Counted from the first letter of the stretch, positions 7,394 through 13,139 are shown. The stretch is 13,139 nt of DNA from Firm-13 sp964579245 (GCA_964579245.1 CAZOFY010000065.1:1-13139), one strand, 5' to 3'. A program made the numbers and translations. The notes: a model not told the origin generated them from the sequence alone.

Positions 7394-7427
7394 AGATTAC
7401 GACAGAAGTTCTTAAATCATCCTTAAG
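7394..7427 (-). promoter_or_regulatory. Candidate response-regulator box and promoter of the transporter/two-component operon
   Basis: On the plus strand CTTAAATCATCCTTAAG (7411-7427) carries two CTTAA units with an 11-bp period; the outer bases also form a CTTAA/TTAAG dyad. OmpR-family regulators bind such direct repeats one helical turn apart. A plausible -10, TAATCT (7399-7394 on minus), lies downstream, about 43 nt before the permease ATG. The weak -35 would fall inside the repeats, as expected of an activator-dependent promoter. Binding by the encoded regulator is inference. Confidence 0.5.
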
Positions 7428-7506
7428 TTTTGAAATGAATTTATCTGAACGAAGAAGGATTTGATGTTAGCCACTCGATGATTCCTGTTCGGATAATGTA
7501 CAAACG

Positions 7507-7532
7507 AAAAAACCCCGTCCAAAAAACGAGGC
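7507..7532 (-). terminator. Rho-independent terminator of the 277-aa protein gene
   Basis: On the minus strand CCTCG (7531-7527) pairs with CGGGG (7517-7513), including one G-U pair, and is followed at once by six T (7512-7507). It lies about 30 bp beyond the stop at 7562. It should end that transcript and separate it from the transporter operon promoter downstream. Confidence 0.65.
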
Positions 7533-7561
7533 TCCATCTGAACTGCTTATGTCGCTCTATA

Positions 7562-8395
7562 TTAAAACTCAAGACACTGTAATTTGTAGTCACTGCAAAA
7601 GTAGTTGTGTCCGCCAATCTGGTTGTATATTGCTATATCGTCAATATATAAGCGAAGGTCCTGTTTATCTAGGACTTTATCTGAATCTTCTTCGCTAACC
7701 ACCGAATATACAAGCGTGCGTATTCTTTCAAGTCTTTGCAAATCGCTGCTAAGACGAGCAAAGGCGTCGCTTTTCACAAACAAGTACAGTGATCCGTAAA
7801 CATGAACGCGTCTGATTTCCGGGAATTCCAGGGCCAGGGATTCGCGAATCTGCTCGCAATTTCGTATCAGTAGAGTCTCTCTCATGACTGTCGTAATATT
7901 TTTTACCAGTATTTGTCGGTACAATGGCACGTTCGGTAACGGGCACTGCTCCATCGTGTCGTAAAAAGTTGTAATTAAAATATGCTGCGGATCCTCTACA
8001 CGATATCGTACTGTCGGATCGTCCTCATAAAGATATACATAGATATTGAGGGCTTCCTTCATATCATCCGGCTGGTCAAATCGCATATTATATATTTCGA
8101 TGGATGCCTTCTTCAGATTCTCCCGATATGCATCCACAAAACGTCGACGCAGATCTTCTTCCGGATAAACTGCCGTGGCAAAAACATAATCCATGGAGGA
8201 CATGACCGAAGATCGCGGTTCGCCGGGAAGAAGAACGATAAAGGTATCTCGTGGATCCAGCTTTGGCTTTCCAAGCTTGGGACGCTCCGGCATAATGAAG
8301 CTCTTCTTATCATCATCTATTTGGGATGTACCTGAGACATTCGTATTCGTCTGAGGTGCAACTTGCGTCTTGGAACTGATTTTAGTAGAGTCCAT
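7562..8395 (-). CDS. Soluble protein of unknown function (277 aa)
   Basis: I do not recognise a family. The frame runs to 8515, but the ATG at 8395 has AAGGAG 7 nt upstream, and the extra 40 codons overlap the likely promoter. Residues 1-45 are a low-complexity Ser/Thr/Gln/Asn tail, probably disordered. After a Pro/Lys linker (MPERPKLGKPKLDPRD) comes a compact mixed alpha/beta region. Recognisable pieces are TFIVLLPGEPRSS, DYVFATAVYPEEDLRRRFVDA and LNIYVYLYEDDP near the front, HVYGSLYLFVK later, and LYIDDIAIYNQIGG near the C-terminus. There are no membrane helices, signal peptide or obvious catalytic motif. It is flanked by its own promoter-like -10 and its own terminator, so it is monocistronic. 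Regular sense and a well-placed ribosome site make it a real gene. Confidence 0.8.
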   Translation of the reverse strand: MDSTKISSKTQVAPQTNTNVSGTSQIDDDKKSFIMPERPKLGKPKLDPRDTFIVLLPGEPRSSVMSSMDYVFATAVYPEEDLRRRFVDAYRENLKKASIEIYNMRFDQPDDMKEALNIYVYLYEDDPTVRYRVEDPQHILITTFYDTMEQCPLPNVPLYRQILVKNITTVMRETLLIRNCEQIRESLALEFPEIRRVHVYGSLYLFVKSDAFARLSSDLQRLERIRTLVYSVVSEEDSDKVLDKQDLRLYIDDIAIYNQIGGHNYFCSDYKLQCLEF

Positions 8396-8474
8396 GTCTG
8401 TTCTCCTTTGGTATAACATCGGAATGACAGATAAAGCGAGAGAATTACTTTTTCGCATGGGTAATATTTCTCTC

Positions 8475-8480
8475 ATTATA
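8475..8480 (-). promoter_or_regulatory. -10 element for the 277-aa protein gene
   Basis: A perfect TATAAT reads on the minus strand at 8480-8475, about 80 nt before the ATG at 8395. No good -35 is seen at 17-18 bp, so the promoter may need an activator, possibly acting at the palindromes upstream. Confidence 0.4.
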
Positions 8481-8543
8481 AGCGAATATTCCAGAAACTT
8501 CCTAATTAAATTCAAATTACGTAAAATTCGTTTGTTTTTTGAA

Positions 8544-8577
8544 GGAACATGTTTCCCTCCGCAGAGAACACGTGTTC
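8544..8577. promoter_or_regulatory. Pair of related palindromes, possible operator
   Basis: GAACACGTGTTC (8566-8577) is a perfect 12-bp palindrome. Twenty-odd bases to its left lies GGAACATGTTTCC (8544-8556), the same sequence with small changes. The two half-turn-spaced sites also pair with each other as a hairpin. They sit 60-100 bp upstream of the minus-strand -10, where a regulator dimer could act. The regulator is unknown. Confidence 0.4.
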
Positions 8578-8789
8578 CTCATATTCATCTTTAAATCTAT
8601 TATGGGATCTGATAAGGAATGTATGTAGTATTTTTCGAAAATGCCAGTGAAGTACAGTCGTATTTACCTGAATCTTCCCGGCATCGGACACTCGAAGGCG
8701 GGCCAATCGATTAGAAATGTTTATCATATATTAGAAGCAAGTTCTTCCTTCGTTGATCAAGTCATTCCGGGAGAGCGTCTTTTTTGTTG

Positions 8790-8830
8790 AAGGTGAATCA
8801 TGAATCTGCTGTATGCCTACACTTCACCTT
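8790..8830. repeat. 8-bp inverted repeat upstream of the TetR promoter
   Basis: AAGGTGAA (8790-8797) and TTCACCTT (8823-8830) are perfect inverted copies with a 25-nt spacer. A T-run (about 8780-8785) precedes it on the plus strand, but none follows on either side. It ends 16 bp before the TetR -35. Its role is unknown. Confidence 0.35.
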
Positions 8831-8846
8831 AATGAAAAAACTGATG

Positions 8847-8876
8847 TTTACATTTACCTTTTATTTGTTCTATAAT
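8847..8876 (+). promoter_or_regulatory. Strong sigma-A-type promoter of the tetR operon
   Basis: TTTACA (8847-8852) and a consensus TATAAT (8871-8876) are separated by 18 bp. Transcription would start near 8883, within the adjacent operator. Confidence 0.7.
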
Positions 8877-8880
8877 TTAA

Positions 8881-8898
8881 ATAGACCAGGTGGTCTAT
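8881..8898. promoter_or_regulatory. TetR-family operator, probably autoregulatory
   Basis: ATAGACCAGGTGGTCTAT has perfect 8-bp arms around a two-base centre. The TAGACC...GGTCTA core is typical of operators for AcrR/LmrA/QacR-type TetR repressors. It begins 4 bp after the -10 and covers the predicted start point, so a bound repressor would block the promoter of its own gene 75 bp downstream. Confidence 0.75.
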
Positions 8899-8973
8899 TC
8901 ATGATAGGAAGTTTGAAGAATGACAGTATGATAAGATTCATCAAACGTATATTGTATTCAGGAGGTGTTCTGT

Positions 8974-9588
8974 TTGGAGCATGATTCGACTCAAGAGGAC
9001 ATTTTGCGATCGGCACTTCAGGAGTTCTCACAGAAGTCCTATGATGAAGCATCCCTGAATACTATACTCAAGAACGCGAGAATCAGTAAGGGGAGCTTCT
9101 ATTATCATTTCAAAGATAAAAAGGATCTATATATATCCCTTCTTCGCTCTTCCATGAAAGCGAAATGGGACTTTATTCAGACGCATGCAGAACCGCAGGA
9201 CACGAACTCAAGTGATATTTTTCAATTGTTTCGTGAGCAGGCACGGATTGGCGCCAAGTTCGGAGCACTGCACCCGGATTACCATCGATTGGGACGAATG
9301 CTGATCAGGGAAAGAGGCAGCCCAATATACGATGAGGCATTACAGCTTCTTGGTGTTGATTCTGAAGGGGTTCTCGCAGAGATGATCGATAAAGCTGTAA
9401 CTGAGAATATGTTTAGCCGGGAATATCCCAAAGATTTTCTGGTTAAACTCATCACCTATTTATTTACACATTTCGAGGATATTTTCGAAGAGGATACAAG
9501 TCTTCCCGTGGAAGACACACTGAAACATCTGGATCTTTTCGTTTCATTCTTGCAACATGGCACAGAAAGGCGGCATGAAAATGGATAA
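8974..9588 (+). CDS. TetR/AcrR-family transcriptional repressor (204 aa)
   Basis: The frame opens at GTG 8965, but that codon lies inside the AGGAGGTG ribosome site (8960-8967). The TTG at 8974, 6 nt after it, is the likely start. Residues 8-55 make a typical TetR DNA-binding domain: DILRSALQEFS helix, a helix-turn-helix about 28-47 (TILKNARISKGSFYYHF), then KDKKDLY. The rest is the helical ligand and dimer domain, with no recognisable ligand signature. An operator-like palindrome overlaps its promoter. Its 3' end overlaps the next gene by 8 bp, so repressor and membrane protein are one operon. A hydrophobic toxic compound is the usual inducer in the family; nothing here identifies it. Confidence 0.92.
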   Translation: MEHDSTQEDILRSALQEFSQKSYDEASLNTILKNARISKGSFYYHFKDKKDLYISLLRSSMKAKWDFIQTHAEPQDTNSSDIFQLFREQARIGAKFGALHPDYHRLGRMLIRERGSPIYDEALQLLGVDSEGVLAEMIDKAVTENMFSREYPKDFLVKLITYLFTHFEDIFEEDTSLPVEDTLKHLDLFVSFLQHGTERRHENG

Positions 9589-10219
9589 TAATCTATCAAA
9601 AACGAAGCTAAGTAAACTGGACATCCCACTTACCGTTGGGTTTTGCCTTCTCTCGATTCTTCTAGTCGTACTGGCATTTACTAACAAGGAATTTTTTGAT
9701 TGGGCATTTGCGCGACATCAGAACCAGTTAAGCTGGTATATACGACCCTTGTTCCTCCTGCCCTTCTGTTTCTTTTCTTACAAGAGATACCTGGCCGGAA
9801 TCACGGGAACTATGTTTCTTCTATTAACAAGTATGTTCTGGTTCCCCGAGCCTTCCGTCATTGATAAGAGCGTTCGCGAATTTCTCGATATGGAGAAACA
9901 ATACCTTACGAGTGACTGGAACTGGCCCAAAGTCGTTATTACAATTCTTGTGCCCTTGTCACTGATTATCCTCAGCGTTGCCTTCTGGAAGAAGAATCGA
10001 TTGTTAGGAATCTGGGTCCTCGTATTTATTGCCGTTGCGAAAATGCTTTGGAGTTTCATGTTCGGCGGCGAGTCGGGGCAAACCGTTATCCTTCCAGCTG
10101 TGATTGGTCTTGTCCTTTGCATTTTGATTATAACCATCGTCTTTGCCAGGATTAACAGAAAAAAACGATCAGAACCGGCTTCAGACTCTAACAACACACG
10201 ACTTGAGAAATGTGAGTGA
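9581..10219 (+). CDS. Six-helix integral membrane protein of unknown function (212 aa)
   Basis: In-frame ATGs lie at 9557, 9575 and 9581. AAAGGCGG (9566-9573) is best spaced for 9581, giving an 8-bp overlap with the TetR stop. Predicted membrane helices are near 15-33, 50-67, 71-88, 117-136, 140-160 and 168-189, with a basic, polar C-tail. A conserved-looking block is HQNQLSWYIRPLFLLPFCFF (46-65), followed by LLLTSMFWFPEP. I recall similar proteins paired with TetR genes in Clostridia, all uncharacterised; it is not an MFS, SMR or RND pump by length or motifs. The TetR protein presumably controls it. Roles in envelope stress or drug tolerance would be guesses. Confidence 0.87.
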   Translation: MDNNLSKTKLSKLDIPLTVGFCLLSILLVVLAFTNKEFFDWAFARHQNQLSWYIRPLFLLPFCFFSYKRYLAGITGTMFLLLTSMFWFPEPSVIDKSVREFLDMEKQYLTSDWNWPKVVITILVPLSLIILSVAFWKKNRLLGIWVLVFIAVAKMLWSFMFGGESGQTVILPAVIGLVLCILIITIVFARINRKKRSEPASDSNNTRLEKCE

Positions 10220-10286
10220 ATCCAGCGTCGTCGTTTTATATGCTCCTGTATATGGCGTCCGATTAATTGTCGACACACAAAAGAAG

Positions 10287-10306
10287 TCGGTCTTTTCGAG
10301 GGCCGA
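10287..10306 (-). terminator. Possible terminator of the flavodoxin gene
   Basis: TCGGTC (10287-10292) and GGCCGA (10301-10306) form a 6-bp stem with one wobble pair and an 8-nt loop. On the minus strand it is followed by CTTCTTTTG, a short T-rich run. It lies about 40 bp beyond the flavodoxin stop. The stem is weak. Confidence 0.4.
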
Positions 10307-10342
10307 ACAGAAAATCAGCTATACTTTGAGAAATAAAATAAA

Positions 10343-10828
10343 CTATTTGACGGAAATCTTCTTGATAAACTCCTTGACCAGAGCCTCATTCTCTTCACTC
10401 GGATGTTTTAACGGATCAACGAGAGTCAAAGAAGCATTTGCTTGAGGGATTCCAACAGCAGCAGTCAATGCGGAATATGCCTTAGACGTGTCCTCAGAGC
10501 TTGAGCAGAACACAAATCCGATCTTCTTGCCTGCAATATTCTGTTCTGCAACAAATGTCCGTAATGGCGGGGCAATCGTTCCGGCCCAGATCGGAGAGCA
10601 CAGAATCACTGTATTATAGGCGTAATGATCGAATGAATATGGATTTAACTTCGGCTTATCACCCATAACTGCATGCATGCCGCCCATAATGAACTTGGAT
10701 GCTTTTCCTGTCGGGTACGCCTTGACGGGTACAAGTTCCAATAAATCAGAGCCGAGCATGGAAGCAATTTTCTGAGCAACACTCTTTGTGTTCCCAGACT
10801 GTGAGAAATATACAACAATCGATCGCAT
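10343..10828 (-). CDS. Flavodoxin family protein (161 aa)
   Basis: A GGAGG site lies 7 nt before the ATG at 10828. The N-terminus MRSIVVYFSQSGNTKSVA has the FMN phosphate-binding loop SQSGNTK (9-15) after the first beta strand. CSPIWAGTIAPPLRTF (77-92) is the conserved P-[IV]-W-x-G-T-x-x-P-P segment of Flavodoxin_4-type proteins, where the aromatic residue lies near the flavin. The length suits a short-chain flavodoxin. It is cytosolic and probably transfers electrons or acts as an FMN-dependent reductase; its partner is not encoded nearby. It is transcribed divergently from the dipeptidase and convergently with the TetR operon. No oddities seen. Confidence 0.93.
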   Translation of the reverse strand: MRSIVVYFSQSGNTKSVAQKIASMLGSDLLELVPVKAYPTGKASKFIMGGMHAVMGDKPKLNPYSFDHYAYNTVILCSPIWAGTIAPPLRTFVAEQNIAGKKIGFVFCSSSEDTSKAYSALTAAVGIPQANASLTLVDPLKHPSEENEALVKEFIKKISVK

Positions 10829-10868
10829 ACACTAACCTCCGCATCTGCTTTTCAGAAACCTCTGGAAT

Positions 10869-10874
10869 ATTATA
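10869..10874 (-). promoter_or_regulatory. -10 element of the flavodoxin promoter
   Basis: TATAAT reads on the minus strand at 10874-10869, about 40 nt before the flavodoxin ATG. The -35 is not clear at the proper distance; a TTGACG at 10920-10915 is too far away. Confidence 0.45.
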
Positions 10875-10904
10875 TTTTTTCTTACATCTTTATCTTCATG
10901 CGAA

Positions 10905-10965
10905 TTCTTGAAAACGTCAAGAAGAAACCGTGAACTTCTCTCGTAAAGATTCTTGAGGTTTCTTC
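10905..10965. repeat. Overlapping dyads between the divergent flavodoxin and dipeptidase genes
   Basis: TTCTTGA/TCAAGAA (10905-10911 and 10917-10923) is a perfect inverted repeat with a 5-nt centre. TTCTTGA recurs at 10950-10956. GAAGAAACC (10921-10929) and GGTTTCTTC (10957-10965) form a second perfect 9-bp inverted repeat. This could be an operator serving both promoters, since it precedes both -10 elements. The regulator is unknown. Confidence 0.45.
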
Positions 10966-10983
10966 AGATAACCTGATTCTTCA

Positions 10984-10992
10984 TGCTACAAT
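10984..10992 (+). promoter_or_regulatory. Extended -10 promoter of the dipeptidase gene
   Basis: TGCTACAAT holds a TG dinucleotide one base before the -10 TACAAT (10987-10992), 33 nt before the ATG. Extended -10 promoters can work without a good -35, and none is obvious here. Confidence 0.5.
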
Positions 10993-11025
10993 GACCTTAT
11001 TACATCGTAGGAAGGAATTCATAAT

Positions 11026-12354
11026 ATGCTCGATATCGTAAGCAACGAAAGCAAGGAAGAAATCGTACAAACACTGTCACACCTTATTTCTATCCCCAGC
11101 GTTAAGAGTGACGCGACACCGGTTGCCCCTTTCGGTCAAGCAACGGCGGACGCCCTTGAATACATGCTCAACGTCGGTAAGAGAATGGGCTTTCATACTA
11201 AGAACCTTGATAATAAGGTTGGATATATCGAATATGGAGATCAAGGACCTTTATTGGCGGTTCTATGCCATTTAGATGTAGTTCCTGCCGGAGAAGGCTG
11301 GTTGAAGGATCCATTTCAGCTGCGTCGTGAGATTGGGCTTCTGATCGGAAGAGGAGTCATCGATGATAAGGGACCGGCAGTATGTACGTTATTTGCCATG
11401 AAAAAACTGATGGAGACCGGATATTGCCCGAATACCCGCATTCGACTGATCCTGGGGCTTGATGAAGAAAGCGGATCACTTTGTATGAATCGTTACAAAG
11501 AGACGGAAGAAATGCCGGTGTGCGGCTTTACGCCCGATGCATCCTTTCCTCCGATTTTTGCCGAGAAAGGCATTCTAAACATTCGCGTATATGGTCCTTC
11601 AAGTGGGTTTTTGACGATGACTGCGGGAGAGAGGGTAAATATGGTCCCGGCTGCCTGCAGAGTAAGTTTTTCCGGTACTGATGATTCCTTTCTTGTCAGA
11701 GGAGTTCCCGCTCATGCATCCACTCCCCAATCAGGCGTCAATGCAATTCATTTAGCCGTTCAAAAGCTATCCGATGAACAAATCATGAAGAGTCCTCTCC
11801 TCTCCTTTTATCATAAATACATCGACACATCCGGTTCAAGATTATTTCCGAGCAACCCCTCGGATCACTCCGGTACATTGACACTCAACGCCGGAATCAT
11901 AAACATTGATTCCAATTTGGAAGAAATCATTCTGGATATTCGATATCCTGTTACAGCAAATGGACGTGATCTATTTGAAGAGCTTCTTCAAACTGCAGAA
12001 TCGAATGGATTGCGGGCAGAACTTCTTAATCATACAGCTCCATTACATAAGGATCCTAATGATCCATTAATTCAGTCCCTGGTTGATGTATATGATCGAT
12101 ATATCTGTATCGCAAACGAAATCTCAGGTAATAATTCACATGAGAACATAAAATCTAAGACAGTTCCAATAGCGATTGGCGGTGGTACTTACGCGCGATC
12201 GATTCCCGGCCTGGTTGCATTTGGTCCGGCCTTTCCATGGGATGAAGACCAGGCTCATAGTGTTGATGAAGCAATAAATGAAGATATTTTCTTCTTGCTT
12301 GTTTCATTATATGAGGATGCGCTTCGAGAGCTCTCAAAATCACTGTCAGAGTAA
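11026..12354 (+). CDS. M20 metallodipeptidase, Sapep/PepV type (442 aa)
   Basis: This cytoplasmic enzyme probably hydrolyses dipeptides using two metal ions (Zn or Mn). Metal-site residues of the M20 fold are visible: His82 with Asp84 in CHLDVVPAGEGW, Asp113/Asp114 in GVIDDKGPA, Glu147 (base) and Glu148 in LDEESGS, Asp171 in TPDASFP, and the C-terminal His411 in EDQAHSVDE. The AGEGW segment and the IDDKGP motif are typical of the PepV/Sapep branch. An inserted lid domain fits the 442-aa length (usual 440-470). GGAAGGA lies about 9 nt upstream of the ATG. It has its own promoter and terminator. Likely role: release of amino acids from imported peptides. The gene is intact. Confidence 0.94.
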   Translation: MLDIVSNESKEEIVQTLSHLISIPSVKSDATPVAPFGQATADALEYMLNVGKRMGFHTKNLDNKVGYIEYGDQGPLLAVLCHLDVVPAGEGWLKDPFQLRREIGLLIGRGVIDDKGPAVCTLFAMKKLMETGYCPNTRIRLILGLDEESGSLCMNRYKETEEMPVCGFTPDASFPPIFAEKGILNIRVYGPSSGFLTMTAGERVNMVPAACRVSFSGTDDSFLVRGVPAHASTPQSGVNAIHLAVQKLSDEQIMKSPLLSFYHKYIDTSGSRLFPSNPSDHSGTLTLNAGIINIDSNLEEIILDIRYPVTANGRDLFEELLQTAESNGLRAELLNHTAPLHKDPNDPLIQSLVDVYDRYICIANEISGNNSHENIKSKTVPIAIGGGTYARSIPGLVAFGPAFPWDEDQAHSVDEAINEDIFFLLVSLYEDALRELSKSLSE

Positions 12355-12360
12355 ATTCAT

Positions 12361-12383
12361 AACCACACGTCAAATGGGTGGTT
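12361..12383 (+). repeat. Hairpin just after the dipeptidase stop
   Basis: AACCAC (12361-12366) and GTGGTT (12378-12383) are perfect inverted copies around an 11-nt loop. No T-run follows, so it is not itself a terminator. It may be the edge of an old IS200/IS605-type or repetitive element, but that is a guess. Confidence 0.35.
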
Positions 12384-12412
12384 TGCTCCAGGTCTATTAG
12401 CGATTCTTACTT

Positions 12413-12438
12413 GCCAGCGTCTAAAGGCGCTGGCTTTT
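12413..12438 (+). terminator. Rho-independent terminator of the dipeptidase gene
   Basis: GCCAGCG (12413-12419) and CGCTGGC (12428-12434) form a perfect GC-rich 7-bp stem with an 8-nt loop, followed by TTTT. It lies about 60 bp after the stop codon at 12354. Confidence 0.8.
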
Positions 12439-12512
12439 CACATTCGTTCGAGCCTCTCCTTCATTGTGATGGGTGATCTTCTAGAAAACGTTTATACTCT
12501 ACCTACATAGCT

Positions 12513-12649
12513 GGTGGTTTTCTTATTTCGCTCGTTGGCGCGAAACCGGTTTAAGCCAACAAAAGAAAAGGGCTGTTGCAAAAGCGATTAAATAATCACC
12601 GGAGCAAGGGCCCTTTTTCATGTTTTTAAAGAGAAACCACCTCCGGTGA
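12513..12649. repeat. Nested inverted repeats around the IS1182 end
   Basis: Several nested pairs are seen. GGTGGTTT (12513-12520) pairs with AAACCACC (12634-12641). GTTGGC (12534-12539) pairs with GCCAAC (about 12555-12560). AAAAGGGCTGTTGC (12566-12579) pairs with the segment 12604-12618 at 12 of 14 positions, the latter ending in TTTTT. TCACCGGAG (12596-12604) pairs perfectly with CTCCGGTGA (12641-12649). The third pair has an A-run and a T-run and may act as a bidirectional terminator near the element end. Confidence 0.55.
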
Positions 12650-13030
12650 GCTTTCAAAAGGGAGCCGGTTCTTATTCACTTATTGTGGAATCTTTGTGTT
12701 TGGGGCGCAGGAAATTCAGCAATACGCTTTTGCTTCGCTGTTTCAACCAAGAAACATACGATTCCCTTCATGTGAAGCAGATGGTCACATCGGTTTCCCT
12801 GAATTTTTCATGGAGTTTTTTATGTTGTAACCCATGCTCATTAATAGGAATTCCGTTCGGACATTTTTCTTTTCTCACATCAGGATTCTTTGATTTCCAC
12901 AGTCTTCTTTTGTGTCACCAAAAACGACTTCAATCGGAATGGACCGATTCATTCGAAGGAGAATTCCTATGGGCGTTGTTATCTTTTCTAAGGAGATTTA
13001 CCGTAGTTCGGCAAAGGGTTTTGAATTCTG
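12570..13030 (-). mobile_element. 3' remnant of an IS1182-family insertion sequence
   Basis: The element's right terminal repeat is still readable: GGGCTGTTGCAAAA at 12570-12583 (TTTTGCAACAGCCC in the transposase direction), a sequence typical of IS1182 ends. Inside it lies the degenerate C-terminal part of the transposase on the minus strand. The rest of the transposase gene and the left end are absent. The similarity stops near 13025, where an IS21-like repeat region begins. Family assignment rests on the transposase motifs and terminal repeat, from memory. Confidence 0.65.
12676..13000 (-). pseudogene. Degenerate C-terminus of an IS1182-family transposase
   Basis: Reading on the minus strand, one frame gives LEKITTPIGILLRMNRSI, then IEVVFGDTKEDCG and QRILM. 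This matches the IS1182 pattern GI.LR..RSIQVEGAFG..K.D.GFRRF. A TGA (12877-12875) sits where Arg of the 'RGKKN' motif belongs, consistent with CGA mutated to TGA. The frame resumes as EKKNVRTEFLLMSMGYNI, then a six-A run (12821-12816 on minus) shifts the frame by one before KLHEKFR, the family's GYN[IL].KLH motif. A further shift gives RCDHLLHMKG. At least one stop and two frameshifts make it non-functional. The N-terminal two thirds are missing. Confidence 0.75.
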
Positions 13031-13031
13031 C

Positions 13032-13139
13032 ATTTATCAATGATTACCCACTAAATCGGCGAAAAATGGCTTTTCGTATGTGCATCAATGAGCAACAAAA
13101 GCGTTATTTGTCAATGATTACCCACACAATCGGCGCAAA
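13032..13139. repeat. Two 34-bp direct repeats with 74-bp period, IS21-like end
   Basis: The segments 13032-13065 and 13106-13139 match at 30 of 34 positions. Both contain TCAATGATTACCCAC followed by AATCGGCG. A partial copy (CATCAATGAGCAACA, from 13083) lies between them. Multiple copies of an '[AG]TTACCCAC' motif near one end are characteristic of the terminal binding sites of IS21-family elements (IstA sites). The second copy runs to the window edge, so more may follow. No istA or istB sequence is in the window. Confidence 0.5.

Larger units (their letters stand above)
8396..8973. other. Long divergent intergenic region (about 580 bp)
   Basis: No convincing gene is present. It holds a TATAAT -10 (8480-8475, minus) for the 277-aa gene, two linked palindromes (8544-8577), an inverted repeat (8790-8830), and the TetR promoter and operator (8847-8898). 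A 31-codon plus-strand frame at 8619-8714 (MYVVFFENASEVQSYLPESS...) reads sensibly but has no proper ribosome site; it may be a decayed gene fragment or chance. Confidence 0.6.
12355..13139. other. Gene-free mobile-element graveyard
   Basis: No intact gene was found in these 785 bp. In order it holds a hairpin, the dipeptidase terminator, nested inverted repeats (12513-12649), a decayed IS1182-type element end and transposase fragment (12570-about 13025), and an IS21-like repeat pair at the right edge (13032-13139). Confidence 0.7.

Noticed and set aside
8512..8727. 71-codon minus-strand frame upstream of the orphan gene
   Set aside because: No ribosome site and no family-like sequence; it covers the palindromes and promoter-like DNA.
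8764..8785. T-run after GGGAGAGCG as a plus-strand terminator
   Set aside because: No stem with matching arms directly precedes the T-run, and no plus-strand gene ends nearby.
9778..10278. 166-codon minus-strand open frame
   Set aside because: It is antisense to the six-helix membrane protein, with no ribosome site and Arg/Ile-rich shadow composition.
12534..12560. GTTGGC...GCCAAC hairpin as a tRNA fragment
   Set aside because: There is no cloverleaf, no T-arm GGTTCRA-type motif and no acceptor stem around it.
13032..13139. Two repeats with about 40-bp spacing as a possible CRISPR array
   Set aside because: The repeats differ at 4 of 34 positions, the 'spacer' holds a partial third copy, no cas genes are present, and IS-derived sequence adjoins. 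An IS21-like end fits better, although the window edge prevents certainty.

Overview
The window looks like chromosomal DNA from a mid-GC Bacillota (Firmicutes), probably a gut or oral Clostridia or Erysipelotrichia. The grounds are strong GGAGG-type ribosome binding sites, a Sapep/PepV-type dipeptidase, a Flavodoxin_4-like protein, a Clostridia-style sensor kinase/FtsX transporter set, and an IS1182-type transposase remnant. The genus cannot be fixed from the sequence.

Left half (about 1-7430, all minus strand). One apparently continuous gene train starts at a promoter/operator near 7394-7427. It reads FtsX-type ABC permease (795 aa), ABC ATPase, OmpR-family response regulator, sensor histidine kinase. 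It continues with 2-19 bp gaps or start/stop overlaps into small genes: an 88-aa CxxC protein, a 132-aa protein, a possible 43-aa microprotein, a 137-aa protein and a large protein running off the left edge. The kinase and regulator would sense envelope stress or a peptide and induce the transporter. The trailing genes resemble proteins that accumulate in toxin-immunity arrays, but that is inference. Two short frames, 1240-1371 and 4016-4150, fill apparent gaps and end exactly at the next start. The kinase has Gly where Asp or Glu normally follows the phosphoacceptor His.

Middle (7507-10219). A monocistronic gene for a 277-aa protein of unknown function (minus) has its own terminator. About 580 bp of non-coding DNA follows, with paired palindromes, an inverted repeat and a strong promoter overlapped by a TetR-type operator. 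That promoter drives a TetR repressor and an overlapping six-helix membrane protein (plus).

Right (10343-12354). A flavodoxin (minus) and a PepV-like dipeptidase (plus) are divergent across about 200 bp rich in dyads.

Right edge (12355-13139). There is no intact gene. After the dipeptidase terminator come nested inverted repeats, a decayed 3' end of an IS1182-family element (stop codon plus frameshifts, right terminal repeat still present), and two 34-bp near-identical direct repeats resembling an IS21-family end. This is a mobile-element graveyard, probably one element inserted in another.
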